Positions 33,705 through 46,196 of a stretch of DNA of 64,000 nt are shown here, in pieces (the first letter of the stretch is position 1; each line of letters begins with the position of its first letter). The notes under the pieces were generated by a model that worked only from the letters and a program-made list of their open reading frames with translations, was not told the DNA's origin and made no database searches. The translations under genes were made by a program, and so were the position numbers. Origin of the DNA: Batkoa obscura (lineage: Eukaryota > Entomophthoromycota > Entomophthoromycetes > Entomophthorales > Batkoaceae); NCBI GenBank assembly GCA_030770535.1, contig JASVEC010000018.1, forward strand, positions 868,001 through 932,000, given 5' to 3'.

Positions 33705-35774
33705 AGCTTTTATTTTTTCGATTTTTAGCAAGATTTAATTTGATATTAAATAAACGAACTTTTGTAACTATATATTGCTACATGACTATTTTTTATTAAA
33801 GCTCTTTGATAATTTCATATATAAAACTAAATATTCTTTAATCTATCTGATTTTTAATTCCTTTGGATTTACTGAGTAATAAACCATTTTACTGGTATAA
33901 TATAACAACAAATATCTTTTGTCATAACCACCTTTGAATGAGGTGACTGAATATCAATACAATGTGTTATAAGATAATTCATTAATAATTTATCTCATAA
34001 TTTGAAAAAGTTGCGTATTCACCAGCATCTACTTTGTATTTTAAACATATTGATCTAGCTTATAGGCTACAATATTTCATTTGATACAAATGTTTTTTTT
34101 TCATGATTTTTATCCAAAGAATAATTTTATTTCAGCAATATAGCTCAATAACACTATGATATAAATCAAATAAAATCGTATGTTTTCATAATAAAAAGTT
34201 TTTAAAAAGGGGATGTAAAAAACAGTTAAATATTTAATCTTTAATCCACTAAAAGTAAAACCCAATCCAGGATTAGTAATAGGTTGAAGTTTTATTCTAC
34301 TTTTCAAATATAAAGAATTACATATCATAATAGTCTACAATTATTCTTAAGCAAATGTATGCTGCATTCACATCTAAAATTTAGTTTAAACCCAAGTACC
34401 AAACAGACGAAACCCCGTTATAATATTCAAATATTACATATTTTACTAAATATTTAAACATATAATAATGTGGGTTCTAATTAAATAAGTCATGTTTTAA
34501 TAGTAGTAAACTTTACTGATTGATATTTGATTAAGGTCAAATTTAATGTTTCATAACCTGTTTTATTGATAATGGATAAATATGTTCCATAAAACAAATA
34601 ATCAAATATATCCAAGCATGCGCAAATTCGAGGGCTTTGGAGATATAGGTGTTCCGCTTTGATTACTTAGGAATAGAAATAAATCTCGGTTATGATAGGC
34701 ACATGGTGATATATTCAAGCTATTCGACCTCCTTTTACCTTTTTTAAAACGTATATCGAGATTAACGAGTTAAATTACTAGCTCTAATGAAAACGGAAAA
34801 GTATTATTTTGTAAAATTGGGATTATAAGAAGGCTTTACACACACATTACCATCATCTTAATTGTTTTTATTACTATTAAAAACTATCTTTAATAAGTGA
34901 GGTATCAATATACTAGTTTACTTTAAAAATAGCTGATGGTTAAAAACTTGATTATGAATTAGCGTAAGAGTTAACGTTTTTGATGCAGCATTTTGTAATT
35001 TAATTTTAAACCAGAAAAATACTATATTTACTTCAAATGAAAATTAATTTAAATGACTGATTATATTAATATTGCTCCACAGATTTTAAACATTACTTAA
35101 ACCAAAAATAATTTATTTAGAAATAGTATAAAAGTTCTAGCCACTGTAAAGATCCAAGTTCTTAGATTTTAAGGCAACAAAATAAATCTTTTGAAATTTC
35201 CACCTTTTGGTCATTTTCAAGTATTTATTTATAAGTTTAAGGATTTAAGCATCTGTTATTACAAAACCTTTATTATTTGCTAGATTTTAAAGAGTATTTG
35301 ATTTTAATAAATGTATGTATATTTCAGACTAAAAGTCACTATGTTAACGGATTAAATTACTTCAAGTATGGCAATAACAATTTGATATTAATATCAACAA
35401 AGCCGTGATAACTAGGTTTATTTAGGCAATCCAATTACTTATTTTGAACTTATTTTGAACTTATTTTGAATCAAATCTACTTAAATTATTAAAACAATAG
35501 TTCTAATTTTAATCATTTTAATCATAATAAAATTATTATCATACAGGTTTGTTTTAGATACTATTTTTACTTTTAATAACAAAAGTGACATGAAAATAAA
35601 AACGAAAAAATTTAGGCCATTTTATTGAATTGATTATCTTATAAGGAATTAAAATTAAAATTTATATAGTAATTATAATAATGGCTCGGTTTAAATATGA
35701 AAAAATTAAAAATTATCATCTTTGCCTTTCTCTCTTAATTATATATTTTATCAATATATCTAGTTATCAATAAA
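33705..35774. other. Intergenic between receptor paralogues
   Basis: 2 kb of AT-rich sequence with no gene or MITE recognised. A triplicated TTATTTTGAAC lies near 35440-35470. Confidence 0.55.
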
Positions 35775-37029
35775 ATGGATGAATCACCACCTCCAAGTTT
35801 TATGTATTCAGTAACTGTAGTCTACCCAACGCTCTCCAGTATGTCAGCAGTATTAGCCTCTCTTGTAGTCCTTACTATGATTATTTTATGTAATTAATTC
35901 CTTAATTAAATCAAACCCTTTTACTCATTATTTAGCATTATACGACTTTAAGTTAGTTAACAGAGTGAGCTTAAGATTGCAAACTGCTGTATCTGCCCTT
36001 GACATTTGGACCCACACAACTGCACTTTGGTTTCCATTATATAATGAGTCAGCAAGTGCTATGTGTACTTTCATAGCTTGGCAAAGGCAATTTGGCCCCT
36101 TAATTTATCTATTCCTTAATATATCCGTTGCCACTAATCTTTTACTTGTATTTATTAAAGAAGCCAGAATTACCAAAACAGTAGAAATTGCTTATTGGGT
36201 AGCCCCCATTATTGGTGCTGCTATTATTACCATCCCACCTTTAGGTTTGTTTAGATTATAATTTCAAAGTATTATTTTGCTTATAGTTAATAGCAATTGG
36301 TCTCACTGGGTTCGGGGATTTTAATAACTGTTACTTTACCCCTCAAGATGAAAAAACTTATCAAATTGCTGATATGTTGATTTCTAATATGTGGTATCTT
36401 TTGACCTTAGTCTACTGTACTGCAGTCGTAGCTATGGTTGTCTTTAAACTTAGAAAGGATATCGAACAGTTAAAAGTTGCTAGAAAGTTCGTATTTGTTA
36501 AAGATACTAAAACTGCAATTAAGAAAGCCAACATGTTTGTAAATAGAATGTAAAAATTTATTTATGATTGTTAAAAGCCATTATTAAAATAGTATTAATT
36601 AGACTCCTGTATCCTATTGTTGCTATAATATCCGTGTTTGGCGTATCAGTTAGTCAAATCTATATTCTTGTAAATGGGGGCACTAACTTTGGTATTGATA
36701 TCTGGGCTATGAATGGGTTGGCCCTTAGTGGTACCTTGAACTTTATTGCTTTCGTTTGCGACCCTACTTTGCATTCAGCTTTCTATGCTATTTACAAGCG
36801 CTTTATTCTCAAAAGTGCTGCTAATATAGCTGATACTGAATCTGGTAAGTAACTTCATATGAACCAATTATCTTATTTCTAACCATATATAGTTGGGGAT
36901 TCTGGGACCTATTCTCTTAATGTCCCGCCTAAGAAGCTAGACAGTACCTTTCAATTGACAATGGATGATGAGGTCACCGTTGCTAATCCTAACGATCCGG
37001 AGTATACCAAAGAAATTGAATATCTCTAA
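35775..37029 (+). CDS. Seven-transmembrane G-protein-coupled receptor 2
   Basis: A paralogue of the receptor at 32632, with five exons: 35775-35889, 35936-36244, 36294-36534, 36603-36844 and 36893-37029, giving 347 residues. Shared blocks include YDFKLVNRVSLRLQTAVSA, MCTFIAWQRQFGPL, DFNNCYF and IDIWAMNGLALSGTLNF. The first intron is in the same codon as in receptor 1; the other three are absent there. The boundary of exons 3 and 4 is uncertain: the 68-nt intron chosen keeps the frame but shortens the loop before span 6 relative to receptor 1. The C-terminal cytoplasmic tail (LDSTFQLTMDDEVTV) differs from that of receptor 1. Confidence 0.8.
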
Positions 37030-38694
37030 TCAGTATCTTTTAACTTATGTAATAAATGCTTGAATCAGCCTGGTAGCGTCTTAATCAAAACATTTAGTTG
37101 TATAATTCAAATTAATAAATTATATTAATTTAATTCTATAGAGCTGTGTAAGAATTTATTACTATATTGACATCATATTAAAAAAAGGCTAAAACTTTGA
37201 TTTACCCTTGAGTCTCCTTTTTGTTTGATTCTAAATGGCATTTTTAATTTTTACAGCTATTTTAGTTTAAATGTCCAATTTGGGAAAAAACTTTTTATCT
37301 ACAATCTGTTAATTGAATTTTTTTAAAGCCTAAGAATAGGCTTTATTGAAGTTTTTGTCAATAATTTTTCTTAAATCAGCAATTAGTTAATACACAATCG
37401 AACTAGAGTAGTCGTGCTATTAATGGAGAGAAATTAATTAATAAATACAATCAACACCATAAGTTTAATTTCAAGAATATAGGACTTTAAAACTTTAGCA
37501 TCTAAAGCAGTAACAAAATTTTTAAGGAAAGTTTAATGAACGATGTGACGCAAAAGGAGGGCTACATTTGAAAAATATGAGATTACAATATTATAAAAAA
37601 TATCCTTACTCCATTATAAAAGGGGCCTTGAATCTTTAAACAATTATTGTGCCTATATTTTTATACAATATATCTTTATAGTATAGATAAATTATTGAAG
37701 GATTTATACGGTTCAATTGATAAGTTAGTAATGAGCTTCATTGTTTCAGTATCCTTTGCTCTTATTGAGATTGTAAAAACCCCTTTTCTGAATGTAATAT
37801 TTGTTAATATTACGATTATAAATTAAAAATATTAATTTTAAAACGATTTACTTATTTCTATAATACTCAGTTAATATTACGGTAAAAATAAATTTACGTA
37901 ATATCATAAATAATAAACAATAATGTCTAATAAAGTATCGTCAAGGATGCATAATATTTCATTTAACACTGCCTCTGTCATAAGATAAATGCCCCTTTTT
38001 GTAAAAGGTTCATGTTTTTATAAAAAATAAATAAATAAACAGTTTTTACAAACGGATACTCATCTTGGGATGGGGATTATATTAAGATTTTGTAATTACA
38101 GACGGTATTACTATGATTGATACTATTGTAACTTTTGTAGAAAGTTGAGGTTTAAAGCAAACGCTTTATTTACTATAATAGTTTATGATTAGTCTTGGAT
38201 TTTTCAGAAGTTTTGATTTCCTTAGAAGCCTGATTGTTGAGGCAGAACCCTATGATTTAAAAAAGTAATTGTATATTATTATATAAAATACTCAATAAAA
38301 CTTTTAAAAAAATAATAATAAAGCATCAATTATCCTTATAAACATTATTTTCGATTGGTTGTATAGCTACTAACCTGAATACAAATACTAAAGTTACAAA
38401 TACTTTATAGTTTTACATTAAGATACTGTCTCTTCCAATACCCTTTTTATTCAGTAAGCGTTTTATAAAAATGCTATTTTGGAAACACTAATATCATCAA
38501 AAAATCTACTTCACTAATTATTATTATTAATTGAATGTCAATTATATAATAACTTATTTTTAAATTCATTCGAATTTTATTCACATTCCTATAAGATTTT
38601 AAATTTTCGAGTTTTTCGAATTAAGCAACTTCAATTTATTGCTTTTTAAACAATCTAAATTCAGGGATGATAACAATTTTTAAGTATTTTTGAA
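37030..38694. other. Intergenic, no feature recognised
   Basis: 1.7 kb of AT-rich sequence between receptor 2 and the TFIIIC-like gene. No open frame, tRNA or MITE was seen. Confidence 0.55.
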
Positions 38695-41003
38695 ATGAAT
38701 CCAGAGAAAGAGATTCAATATAAAATTCAGGATAGGTCGACATTTAAAACAGATTTAGAAGTGCATTTTGATAAGATTTACATAAACGGGAGCTCAAAAT
38801 TTTATATAATAGTAATTAAAATATCGCATTAACTATGTAGTTGAATTGAGTTAATATTTAGGAAAGATACATAACACAAACTCAAAAAGAGGATCGAGGC
38901 TTGAAAAATAAAAACAAAGTATGGGATCTGAACTATTTATTATTTAACAAGGATGAAATAAAAGACATTGGACGAACTAGTATTAAAACCGGAAAATCTA
39001 GTAAGTAAAAGTTTCGTAATTTATACCTCTTATTTTAATTATATAGATTTATTCTTGTATGGACTTCAAGAAAACAATGGATTAATTTACAGTAATGTAA
39101 TATCACCTTATGGGCTGTTATCTGATGATAGGTATTTTCATACGATTAGATTCCATTAATTTTTATTAAACCTTGTTAGTGTTCTATATTTGACTATACT
39201 GACTGACTTCAGAGTAATCTTATACAAGTTAGAAACAAACTTTATGTATCAAAAAGAATTATACAAGGTAATTTTACTCTTTCATTCAATTTTTTTTACT
39301 AATTGTCTGGGCAAGATTTTGGATTTCACTTCGATTATTTATGAATTTTTGAATGATGAGTTTGCTGGTTCGCTTGAAAACGATTTAAACATGCTAAGAT
39401 GCAATGGTAAAAATTTAACTTCATGAATCATTTAATCTAATCAAACAAGCTTCTGCCTGGTCTAAATTGCTCAATGGTAGAATGGCACTTATAGCTTTAG
39501 GATCAAAGAATAGGTATACAACCATTTGGAGGTAAACTATTATTTTTATAACCATATAAATTTTTACGTTTTTAAGTGTATTAGATGGTAAACTAACATT
39601 TTTAAAATTTGTTAAAATAAATGAAGATGAAATAACTAATTTATCGTTCTCCCCATGGTATAAAGATGGGGAAAAAGGTAATTTGATCATTTGTATATGT
39701 ATTGATGGTTAAACGTTAGTTAGATCATTGTTATCTTTTAATATGCCATGCAAAAGGATTCGTTAGGATTGATATTGAAGCTCCCACAATTCCTACTAAA
39801 AAATTGGAGGATATTACATCTGTTGATTACTATCCAAAATCTGAATTGGAATATAAAATTGAAGCAAATCCTCAAGAATATAATATTGATTACATAACCT
39901 CATTGAATTGGAGCTCAGAATTTCAACATGAACCAACATTGTTACTAGCGAAACTTGGGAAATTATATTTATTTCAGTTTAAGAATAATTTAGAAATCAA
40001 CATTGATGAAGAGAATTTGTTACCAATTTTAGGTAATATCTAGCTTTTATTTAAGTTTTTCTTTTATAAAAAATTAGGTTTCGAGTTCTTAACTGAAAAT
40101 ACGTTGAATTATGTGACGTTAAATGGATCTTATCATCAAATTAAATTGGAATATGAGAACAATAGCCCTATTTCTTTAAGCCCGATACCTTGTGATATTA
40201 ACTTGATCAGGAATTTTATTGAAGTGAAAGAAGGTCATTTTTTAAGGATTTTTGATATGAAGCTATCCAAAAATCAACAGGCATTGGCTATTTGCTATGA
40301 GATTAAAAAATTGGGTATTATACACATTATAGATAAAGAAGACAATTATGATATATTAGTTATTAACTTAAACAAAATTGGCGTTAAAGAACAATTATAT
40401 TCAAAATTAGATCAATTGGATTCTGGTAACAAAATTAAATTTAAACTTATATCAAAAATTAATTTTTATATAGATTTGAAAATTGGGCCTTTCTATTCTA
40501 TATGTGATTTTTTTTGGAATAATAAGACTGAAATCATAGAGTATATAAAGGATTATTCTGATAAAGCGTTGAAAAGCAAAAATCAAACTAAAATACTTCG
40601 ATTTGGACAATTAATATATTCCCTATATAAAATATATAATCAAAATAAAGAAGAAGCAAAATCATGGTATGTCGTGCTAAAACTAATGTACCTAGAGCAC
40701 TTGATATCCCAAAAAGGACATATCAATAATCAGTTCATACAAAATATGGAAATAGACATAAATTCTAGTCTATATACCAAACTTGATTTAAAATCCAGGT
40801 TAGAAAAAGTAAAAAATATGAGCCGAGAAAGCAAATTAGAAAAATGTCCAATATGTGATTCTATAAAATGTCAACATTTATTTTTGAAATGCAAATTTAG
40901 CCTGAAGCCTATAACTAGTAGCAAATATTTCAAATGCGTAATATGTAACTCAGCCTTTTTATCTATGGGAACCTGTTGGACTTGCGGATCAATGGTTTCT
41001 TAA
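38695..41003 (+). CDS. TFIIIC90/Sfc9-type transcription factor IIIC subunit
   Basis: Nine exons (38695-38811, 38862-39000, 39047-39131, 39213-39267, 39316-39406, 39450-39531, 39577-39677, 39724-40032, 40078-41003) keep one frame and give 634 residues. The N-terminal half has beta-propeller-like blocks (SAWSKLLNGRMALIALGSKN, ITNLSFSPWYKDGEK, YLLICHAKGFVRIDIE). The last 55 residues form a zinc-binding tail of the zf-TFIIIC type: CPICDS, then KCKFSLKPIT and CVICNS plus CWTCGS. This matches human GTF3C4 and S. pombe Sfc9, subunits of the Pol III factor that binds tRNA promoters. The first two exons are the least certain. Its 3' end overlaps NSA1 on the other strand. Confidence 0.72.
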
Positions 41004-42615
41004 TTTCGAACCATTCGAGATTTTCGCTTCTTTCTCTTCTAATTTTGCTTCTTCCTCTTCAAGTTTTATCTCCTCCTCTTCTATCTTTATTTTTTTTTTT
41101 TTGTTTTCTTCTAATTGATTCCACAATTTATCGTCTTCATTTTCTGATTCGATTGTGTCCGCTTCCTCTTCTAAAAATAAATTAGTTATAGATCATTATT
41201 CATTGTTATTATATACCTTTTACTAAAAAGCATGAGGCTGTCTATGAAAACATTTACTATAATTTTTACTGATATTACAAATTAAACTACCTGTTTTATA
41301 TAAATTTTTTGAATTACTGTATGATCTTTTGCATGATGTAAATAAAGATTTCTATCAATCGTAAGAGAAAAAATTATATTATTCTGACAACTTAATTGAG
41401 CTACTGTTGCAGAAAATCCACCATAACTTGCAATTTGACGGCCAGAAGCATTTATAACTTTTACATTACCAGTATTTGTGGAAACAAAGTAGCCGCTAAA
41501 AATTATGAGCTTATAAATTATAAAACATAGCTGTTTCATTACTTTTCATCTTCATTTAAAAATACTTTTTGGCATGGTCCCTCAGATATCTGGAAATCAT
41601 ATACAGGCCTTCTCTTTTTTTTGATATGATACTCTCTTAACTAAACCGGTAAGCATATGTAGCACTATAATATTTTAAACTTACTTGTCCATAATGTGTA
41701 ACAATAGCGACTTTGTAGCCTTGTTCTGTATCTTTATAAAATCTTAAATCATTGATACAAACTTTAACTCTTAAATCTAGTTTGTCGTGAGGTACCTAAA
41801 GGCCAATTAGTGGTAAAAATAAAATACGATAAAGCTTACATTCTTGGCTATGAATATTTGATTTGGCCCTTCAGGCTTATGTTCCCATACTTGAAGTTCT
41901 ATTTCGTCCCCACCCGTGGCAAAAGCAACCTTTTCTTTATCAGCATGTCCTCTAAATACTTTTAATCTATCTTTAATATCGGTTTTAAATAATTGGTAAC
42001 TCTTTATTTCAGCTTCAAGGTCCTATGTTATAATTTAGTATAAATCAGTCAAATTAGTGAATTTACTTTATTTAATTTAATTTGATACAATGTTCCGTTT
42101 GATTTACATGCTAAAAGAAATCTTATATAGAGATTAGAATATTTTAATAAAAAAATATTATTACTTTTTGAAGCAAACCATCCCTATCCATTTTGTTTTT
42201 TCATCATTTTTAGAATCCTCTTTATCAAACTCGATCGAGTTAAAAACATATTTAGGCTCAAATTCCTCATTATCAGTTAGTTCTATAGTGAGATCTTTCC
42301 TTGCAATCCAGATCTAAAATTTATAAGTAGGTTGTTCTTCTTATTGTATATTTGAGTACCATTTCATTATCAGTTTCGTCTATTATATTCTCTTCTAAAA
42401 TTTGGACCTCCTTTGTTTTTTCTACTTTTCCTTTTGTTGACATTGTAACATTGGTTTGTCTGTGTTGAAACATTTGCTTTTTAACCAAATATTTTTCAGC
42501 GACTAGCTTTGATTTAGGTATTTGTATAACTAACACATTAGTTTGAGCTTCTGTAATATACACTACCCTAGTTACCTCTAATTAATCCAGTATTGTGCCC
42601 TACAATTATTTTCAT
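40989..42615 (-). CDS. NSA1: Ribosome biogenesis protein NSA1/WDR74
   Basis: Ten exons on the minus strand (42615-42576, 42550-42360, 42313-42165, 42121-42067, 42022-41840, 41795-41685, 41631-41543, 41495-41291, 41241-41217, 41170-40989) give 409 residues. NSA1/WDR74 is a nucleolar WD-repeat factor of pre-60S particles. Family marks are the start MKIIVGHNTGLIR, FATGGDEIELQVWEHKPEG, IAKN then LDLRVKVCINDLRF, KKRRPVYDF and the acidic tail DDKLWNQLEEN with a Lys/Glu-rich end. The first intron would be only 25 nt, with good splice sites; the alternative is a small sequence error. The ninth exon is a 25-nt microexon. Confidence 0.88.
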
Positions 42616-43235
42616 TTTTTATAAATCAAAGAAAGTTAGTTTTATTCTTTTCTCAAGCTTTATTTTTCGAAATTTGGATAACTTATTTGAAATTTGATTT
42701 GAGAATTAATATAAAACTGACCATCTTAAATCTTTATTCAAACAAATGTTTTTATGTATCTAAAATTTCATGTTTATGTTCTTTAATAGAGATTTAACGA
42801 AGGATATTTAATTCATAAGAACTAGAATAAGAACCATTTGAAAGTATGTCTTTTTAAAAAATGAAATATTATCATTTAGAAATCCAGCCCTTATGAAATC
42901 AAAGCAAAGGACTTTATTTTGTGTAATACACTTGATTAATACCATTATACTGAAAGCTAGCATCAAGGGCTCTTTGTCTTTCAGGCTCAAAAAGAAGTGC
43001 TTAAACTTCACTAGTAATTGCCTCATTACTATTGATAGAAGTTCTTTACAAACGTAGGTACGAAACCTTTACTATTAAGTCTAAAGTGTTGTAACTTTTA
43101 TAATATTTATATAATTACATTATATTTAAGTAGCTATTAACTTCCTTTTGGATACCAAAAATAGTAGGGTTTATTTTAATCATAAATTTTACTTAAGAAA
43201 CTCAGCTAGCTGTATAATCCTTATGGTTTAGAATA

Positions 43236-43331
43236 CGGGGATGTATTTTCGTGTTTAAGAATTTACTAACAATCTTTCCACTCAAACAACGCTTAAAAGA
43301 TGGAAAAGTAATGAAACCAAAAAAATCCTCA
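43236..43331 (+). mobile_element. TGGGG-family MITE, 96 bp
   Basis: CGGGGATG...ATCCTCA with TA on both sides; the first base is changed. Confidence 0.82.
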
Positions 43332-43721
43332 TATCACCAAAATTAAATATGGAAAGTTTAAAATGAGCAAAAAATTTTGAAATGGGATTTGTTGATAATT
43401 TGAAGATAATGAGGACCTCAAAATCTGCACGCTAAACGAGCACCGAAAATAAATGATTAGATAATGTAACTGAATTAACATAAATCATACCTTACGTATA
43501 ATGTCATTGTAAAGAATGATATTATTGCTACTTATTTTTTGGTAGTAATTAAGACTCATTTGCTAGAAACAAGCAAGCAAACTTTAGCTTGCTATATAAT
43601 CGAAAAATACATTCGGACATATATTTTGTTCAAACATATATGCAACTAAAAATAAAAGTAATAGAGCTCAGATACACGTAAATATCAAAGGCAGTAAATT
43701 TAGCCACAATCAAATAAAATA

Positions 43722-43820
43722 TGGGAGTGTTTTTTTTGACTTCATTACTTTTTCTATCCTTTAACTATCATTTGTGTGGAAAGATTGTTAGTAAATTCTT
43801 AAACACAAAGATACATCCTC
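43722..43820 (-). mobile_element. TGGGG-family MITE, 99 bp
   Basis: TGGGAGTG...CATCCTCA with TA flanks; the core is altered to AACTATCATTTGTGTGG. Confidence 0.82.
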
Positions 43821-44300
43821 ATATTTTTGAAAAGCTTAAGGGGTGGTATATCTAAGAGAATTTGAGTTCCTTAACCTTAAGTACTGTGCTTTTATTATTT
43901 TATAACACTTTAATGGATATAAGTTAAGTAAAGCCAGTTTATACTTATTAAAAGTGTATATGGCTTTTTGCATCATAATACTGGATCATGTGATGCTATA
44001 TTTCATCGAAAATTATGATGATGGCTTTAAAATTAGTTCATGGTATGCGTAAGCTATATTCTATAGCTCAATATAACATTAGGACCTTCTGAAATTTAAG
44101 TATTTTAGCGAATTTGAACTATAAATATAGAGAGCTAAAGAATAGTAGCCTGATTAATGTTCTTATTTAAATTTACTAGTTGCTATATTCCTCATCAAAT
44201 TTGATTGGGTATAGTACTATCTCAATAATAAAATAATATAAATAGAAAGCTTATGTAACAATCTCAAACTATTTTATAACATAAATTTTATACTTACCTA

Positions 44301-44705
44301 ATGATATATAATATCCAGACTCAAAGAAACAATAAAATAAAGTATACCCTTCCGATAGCAAGTATACATCAACCTGAACTAATAAAGCTAAACAAAAGTG
44401 GAGAAACTGAACTTATGTGTCCATATGAACAAAAGAAAGTCACAACTGAGCTAACGATTGATCGCAATATCGAAACTAAATTAATAATAGGATTTCTTTA
44501 TTACCAAACATTTCCAATATTTTTCTACAATACCAACAACTATCCAGAAAGTCTTACGCAGTTTATTTTGATCTTGATTTATTTTTTCTTTCCTGTGGTA
44601 ATATTATCTTGGTTAGCCCTTTGGGATATGAGAGAGATACATGTCTGTTCCTCCTGCTATAAAAATATAGCAGTATACTCTAAACACTCAAACTATTTTA
44701 TTTAA
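44301..44705 (+). CDS. LITAF-like zinc-binding membrane protein A
   Basis: A 134-residue frame. The LITAF domain pattern is present: CPYEQKKVTTE at residue 40, a long hydrophobic middle (about 65-110), and HVCSSCYKNIA near 117-124. LITAF proteins are monotopic proteins on the cytosolic face of endosomal and lysosomal membranes, where two Cys knuckles bind zinc and flank a membrane-inserted helix. Here the first knuckle has one Cys followed by Glu. It lacks the N-terminal PPxY motif of its paralogues and its hydrophobic segment is unusually long. Confidence 0.65.
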   Translation: MIYNIQTQRNNKIKYTLPIASIHQPELIKLNKSGETELMCPYEQKKVTTELTIDRNIETKLIIGFLYYQTFPIFFYNTNNYPESLTQFILILIYFFFPVVILSWLALWDMREIHVCSSCYKNIAVYSKHSNYFI

Positions 44706-45536
44706 TTTTTATTACGTTTATTTTGATTAATAAATTTAAGCACATTTAATTGATTTGGTATCAAATCATCAAATGATAGTTATATAAAAGCTAACGCTTT
44801 CTTTTAAGAAGCATAGATAACTATAATGAAACTAATATAAACAATGTGTTTTTATACATCAAATGCTAAGCTTTACATTATATTCTTTTTGATAAATATG
44901 GCTATAAAATTTTGTTTACTGACAACATTTATGTAGTCATTAAAATTTAAATACATGTGATTATATTCGATTAAAACCACATTTCGGTCAGTATATGGTG
45001 TATTTTTGTGTTTATTTTGGTTTAATAAATTTTTAAAATATTTTCAATGAAGAACCTATTTTTATGGTGAAAAATGTTTCTTTCTAATCATTTTTAAGAT
45101 AAATCCATATCTTTAAACTCACCCCTATTACCAAACATAACCCAAATATTAAAGTAGCGTTTTGAATTATATTTGGTATAGCATCTTAGTCTAAAAATCA
45201 GTATAAAATAGTCAATTCTTTAAAATTGGCCTATAAAAGTTAAACCCAATTGACTTTTTGACTTGAACTTGCTGTTTTGAAAAAAGTTGTATTAATTTCT
45301 TTATCAAAATATAATGCTGCTATATAAACATAGCTGATATAGCTTTTTTTGTAAAATTCCTGACTATTTGTTTAAAAAAAAATCATATCGAAGTTTATCC
45401 AAAGTATAAGCGCTAGTTAAGGTAGACTACAAATTATTTAACTATAAAACTTATCACTGATTACTTCACAATAAAGCTGTAACGATTGCTATTTTGTTTT
45501 AATTAAAAATAAGTTATTGGTTGCAACGATAAGCAT

Positions 45537-45638
45537 TAGGGGTGTATTTTTTGGTTTCATTGCTTTTTCCACTTTTTAAGCGTTATTTAGGTGGAAAAAC
45601 TTGCTAGTAAAATTTTTAAACAAAAAAATACATTCCCA
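45537..45638 (-). mobile_element. TGGGG-family MITE
   Basis: TAGGGGTG...CATTCCCA; interior complete. Confidence 0.82.
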
Positions 45639-45755
45639 TTTATTATACTTAAAACTTTATTGCAGCAAAATAAATGAATTGTACCAGTTCTATACCCTTG
45701 CGGGATTGGGCTTACTAAAAAAAGCAAATTATGTAATGGCCTTGTATAAACCATA

Positions 45756-45803
45756 TATGTGTATTTTTTTAAAGAATTTTACTAGCAATTTTCCACTCAA
45801 ATA
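45756..45803 (+). mobile_element. TGGGG-family MITE, half copy
   Basis: Only the first half survives (GAATTTTACTAGCAATTTTCC and onwards to CTCAAATA). Confidence 0.6.
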
Positions 45804-46100
45804 TTTAAACTTAATTTTTTATGCTGTTGTATTTTTCTTTATTGTAAACATAGACAATGTCAGTCATTAATACTAAGGTAGTAAGGTACAATAGTTTTAA
45901 AATATTGAGATTAATTTAAAATGTTTAAAAATGCTGTATTTCTTATTAGTATAAAGTTTTAGAATAAAGAATAAGCATTTGAAAATAATATCATATCAAT
46001 TAAAGCATTACCAATAAATTTTTAATCTCTTTCAAAAATAATTTAAAACTATACCTAATTGAATATTAAAAAACTAAACTTCCGTTATAAATTAGAACTG

Positions 46101-46196
46101 GTTGCTGTTTTCTTGTTTCTGAATTTTATTAATGATTTTTCCACTCAATAGCGCTCAAAAAATGAAAAAAAATAGAACTAGAAAATACGTGCTCAT
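46101..46196 (+). mobile_element. Degenerate TGGGG-family MITE
   Basis: Interior segments GAATTTTATTAATGA and CCACTCAATAGCGCTC are recognisable; the ends are lost. Confidence 0.6.

Larger units (their letters stand above)
42616..44300. other. Intergenic with two MITEs
   Basis: The promoter side of NSA1 comes first, then MITEs at 43236-43331 and 43722-43820. No gene was recognised. Confidence 0.5.

Noticed and set aside
34110-34328. 72-codon minus-strand frame between the receptors
   Set aside because: No start context, family similarity or splice partners; length is compatible with chance.
36568-36852. Alternative start of exon 4 in receptor 2 at the MLKAIIKI frame
   Set aside because: It gives a better match to receptor 1, but no donor site upstream joins it in frame; the alternative acceptor was used and the doubt noted.
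44993-45016. MITE-like start (TATGGTGTATTTTTGTG)
   Set aside because: Only the first 20 or so bases resemble the family and the rest does not follow.
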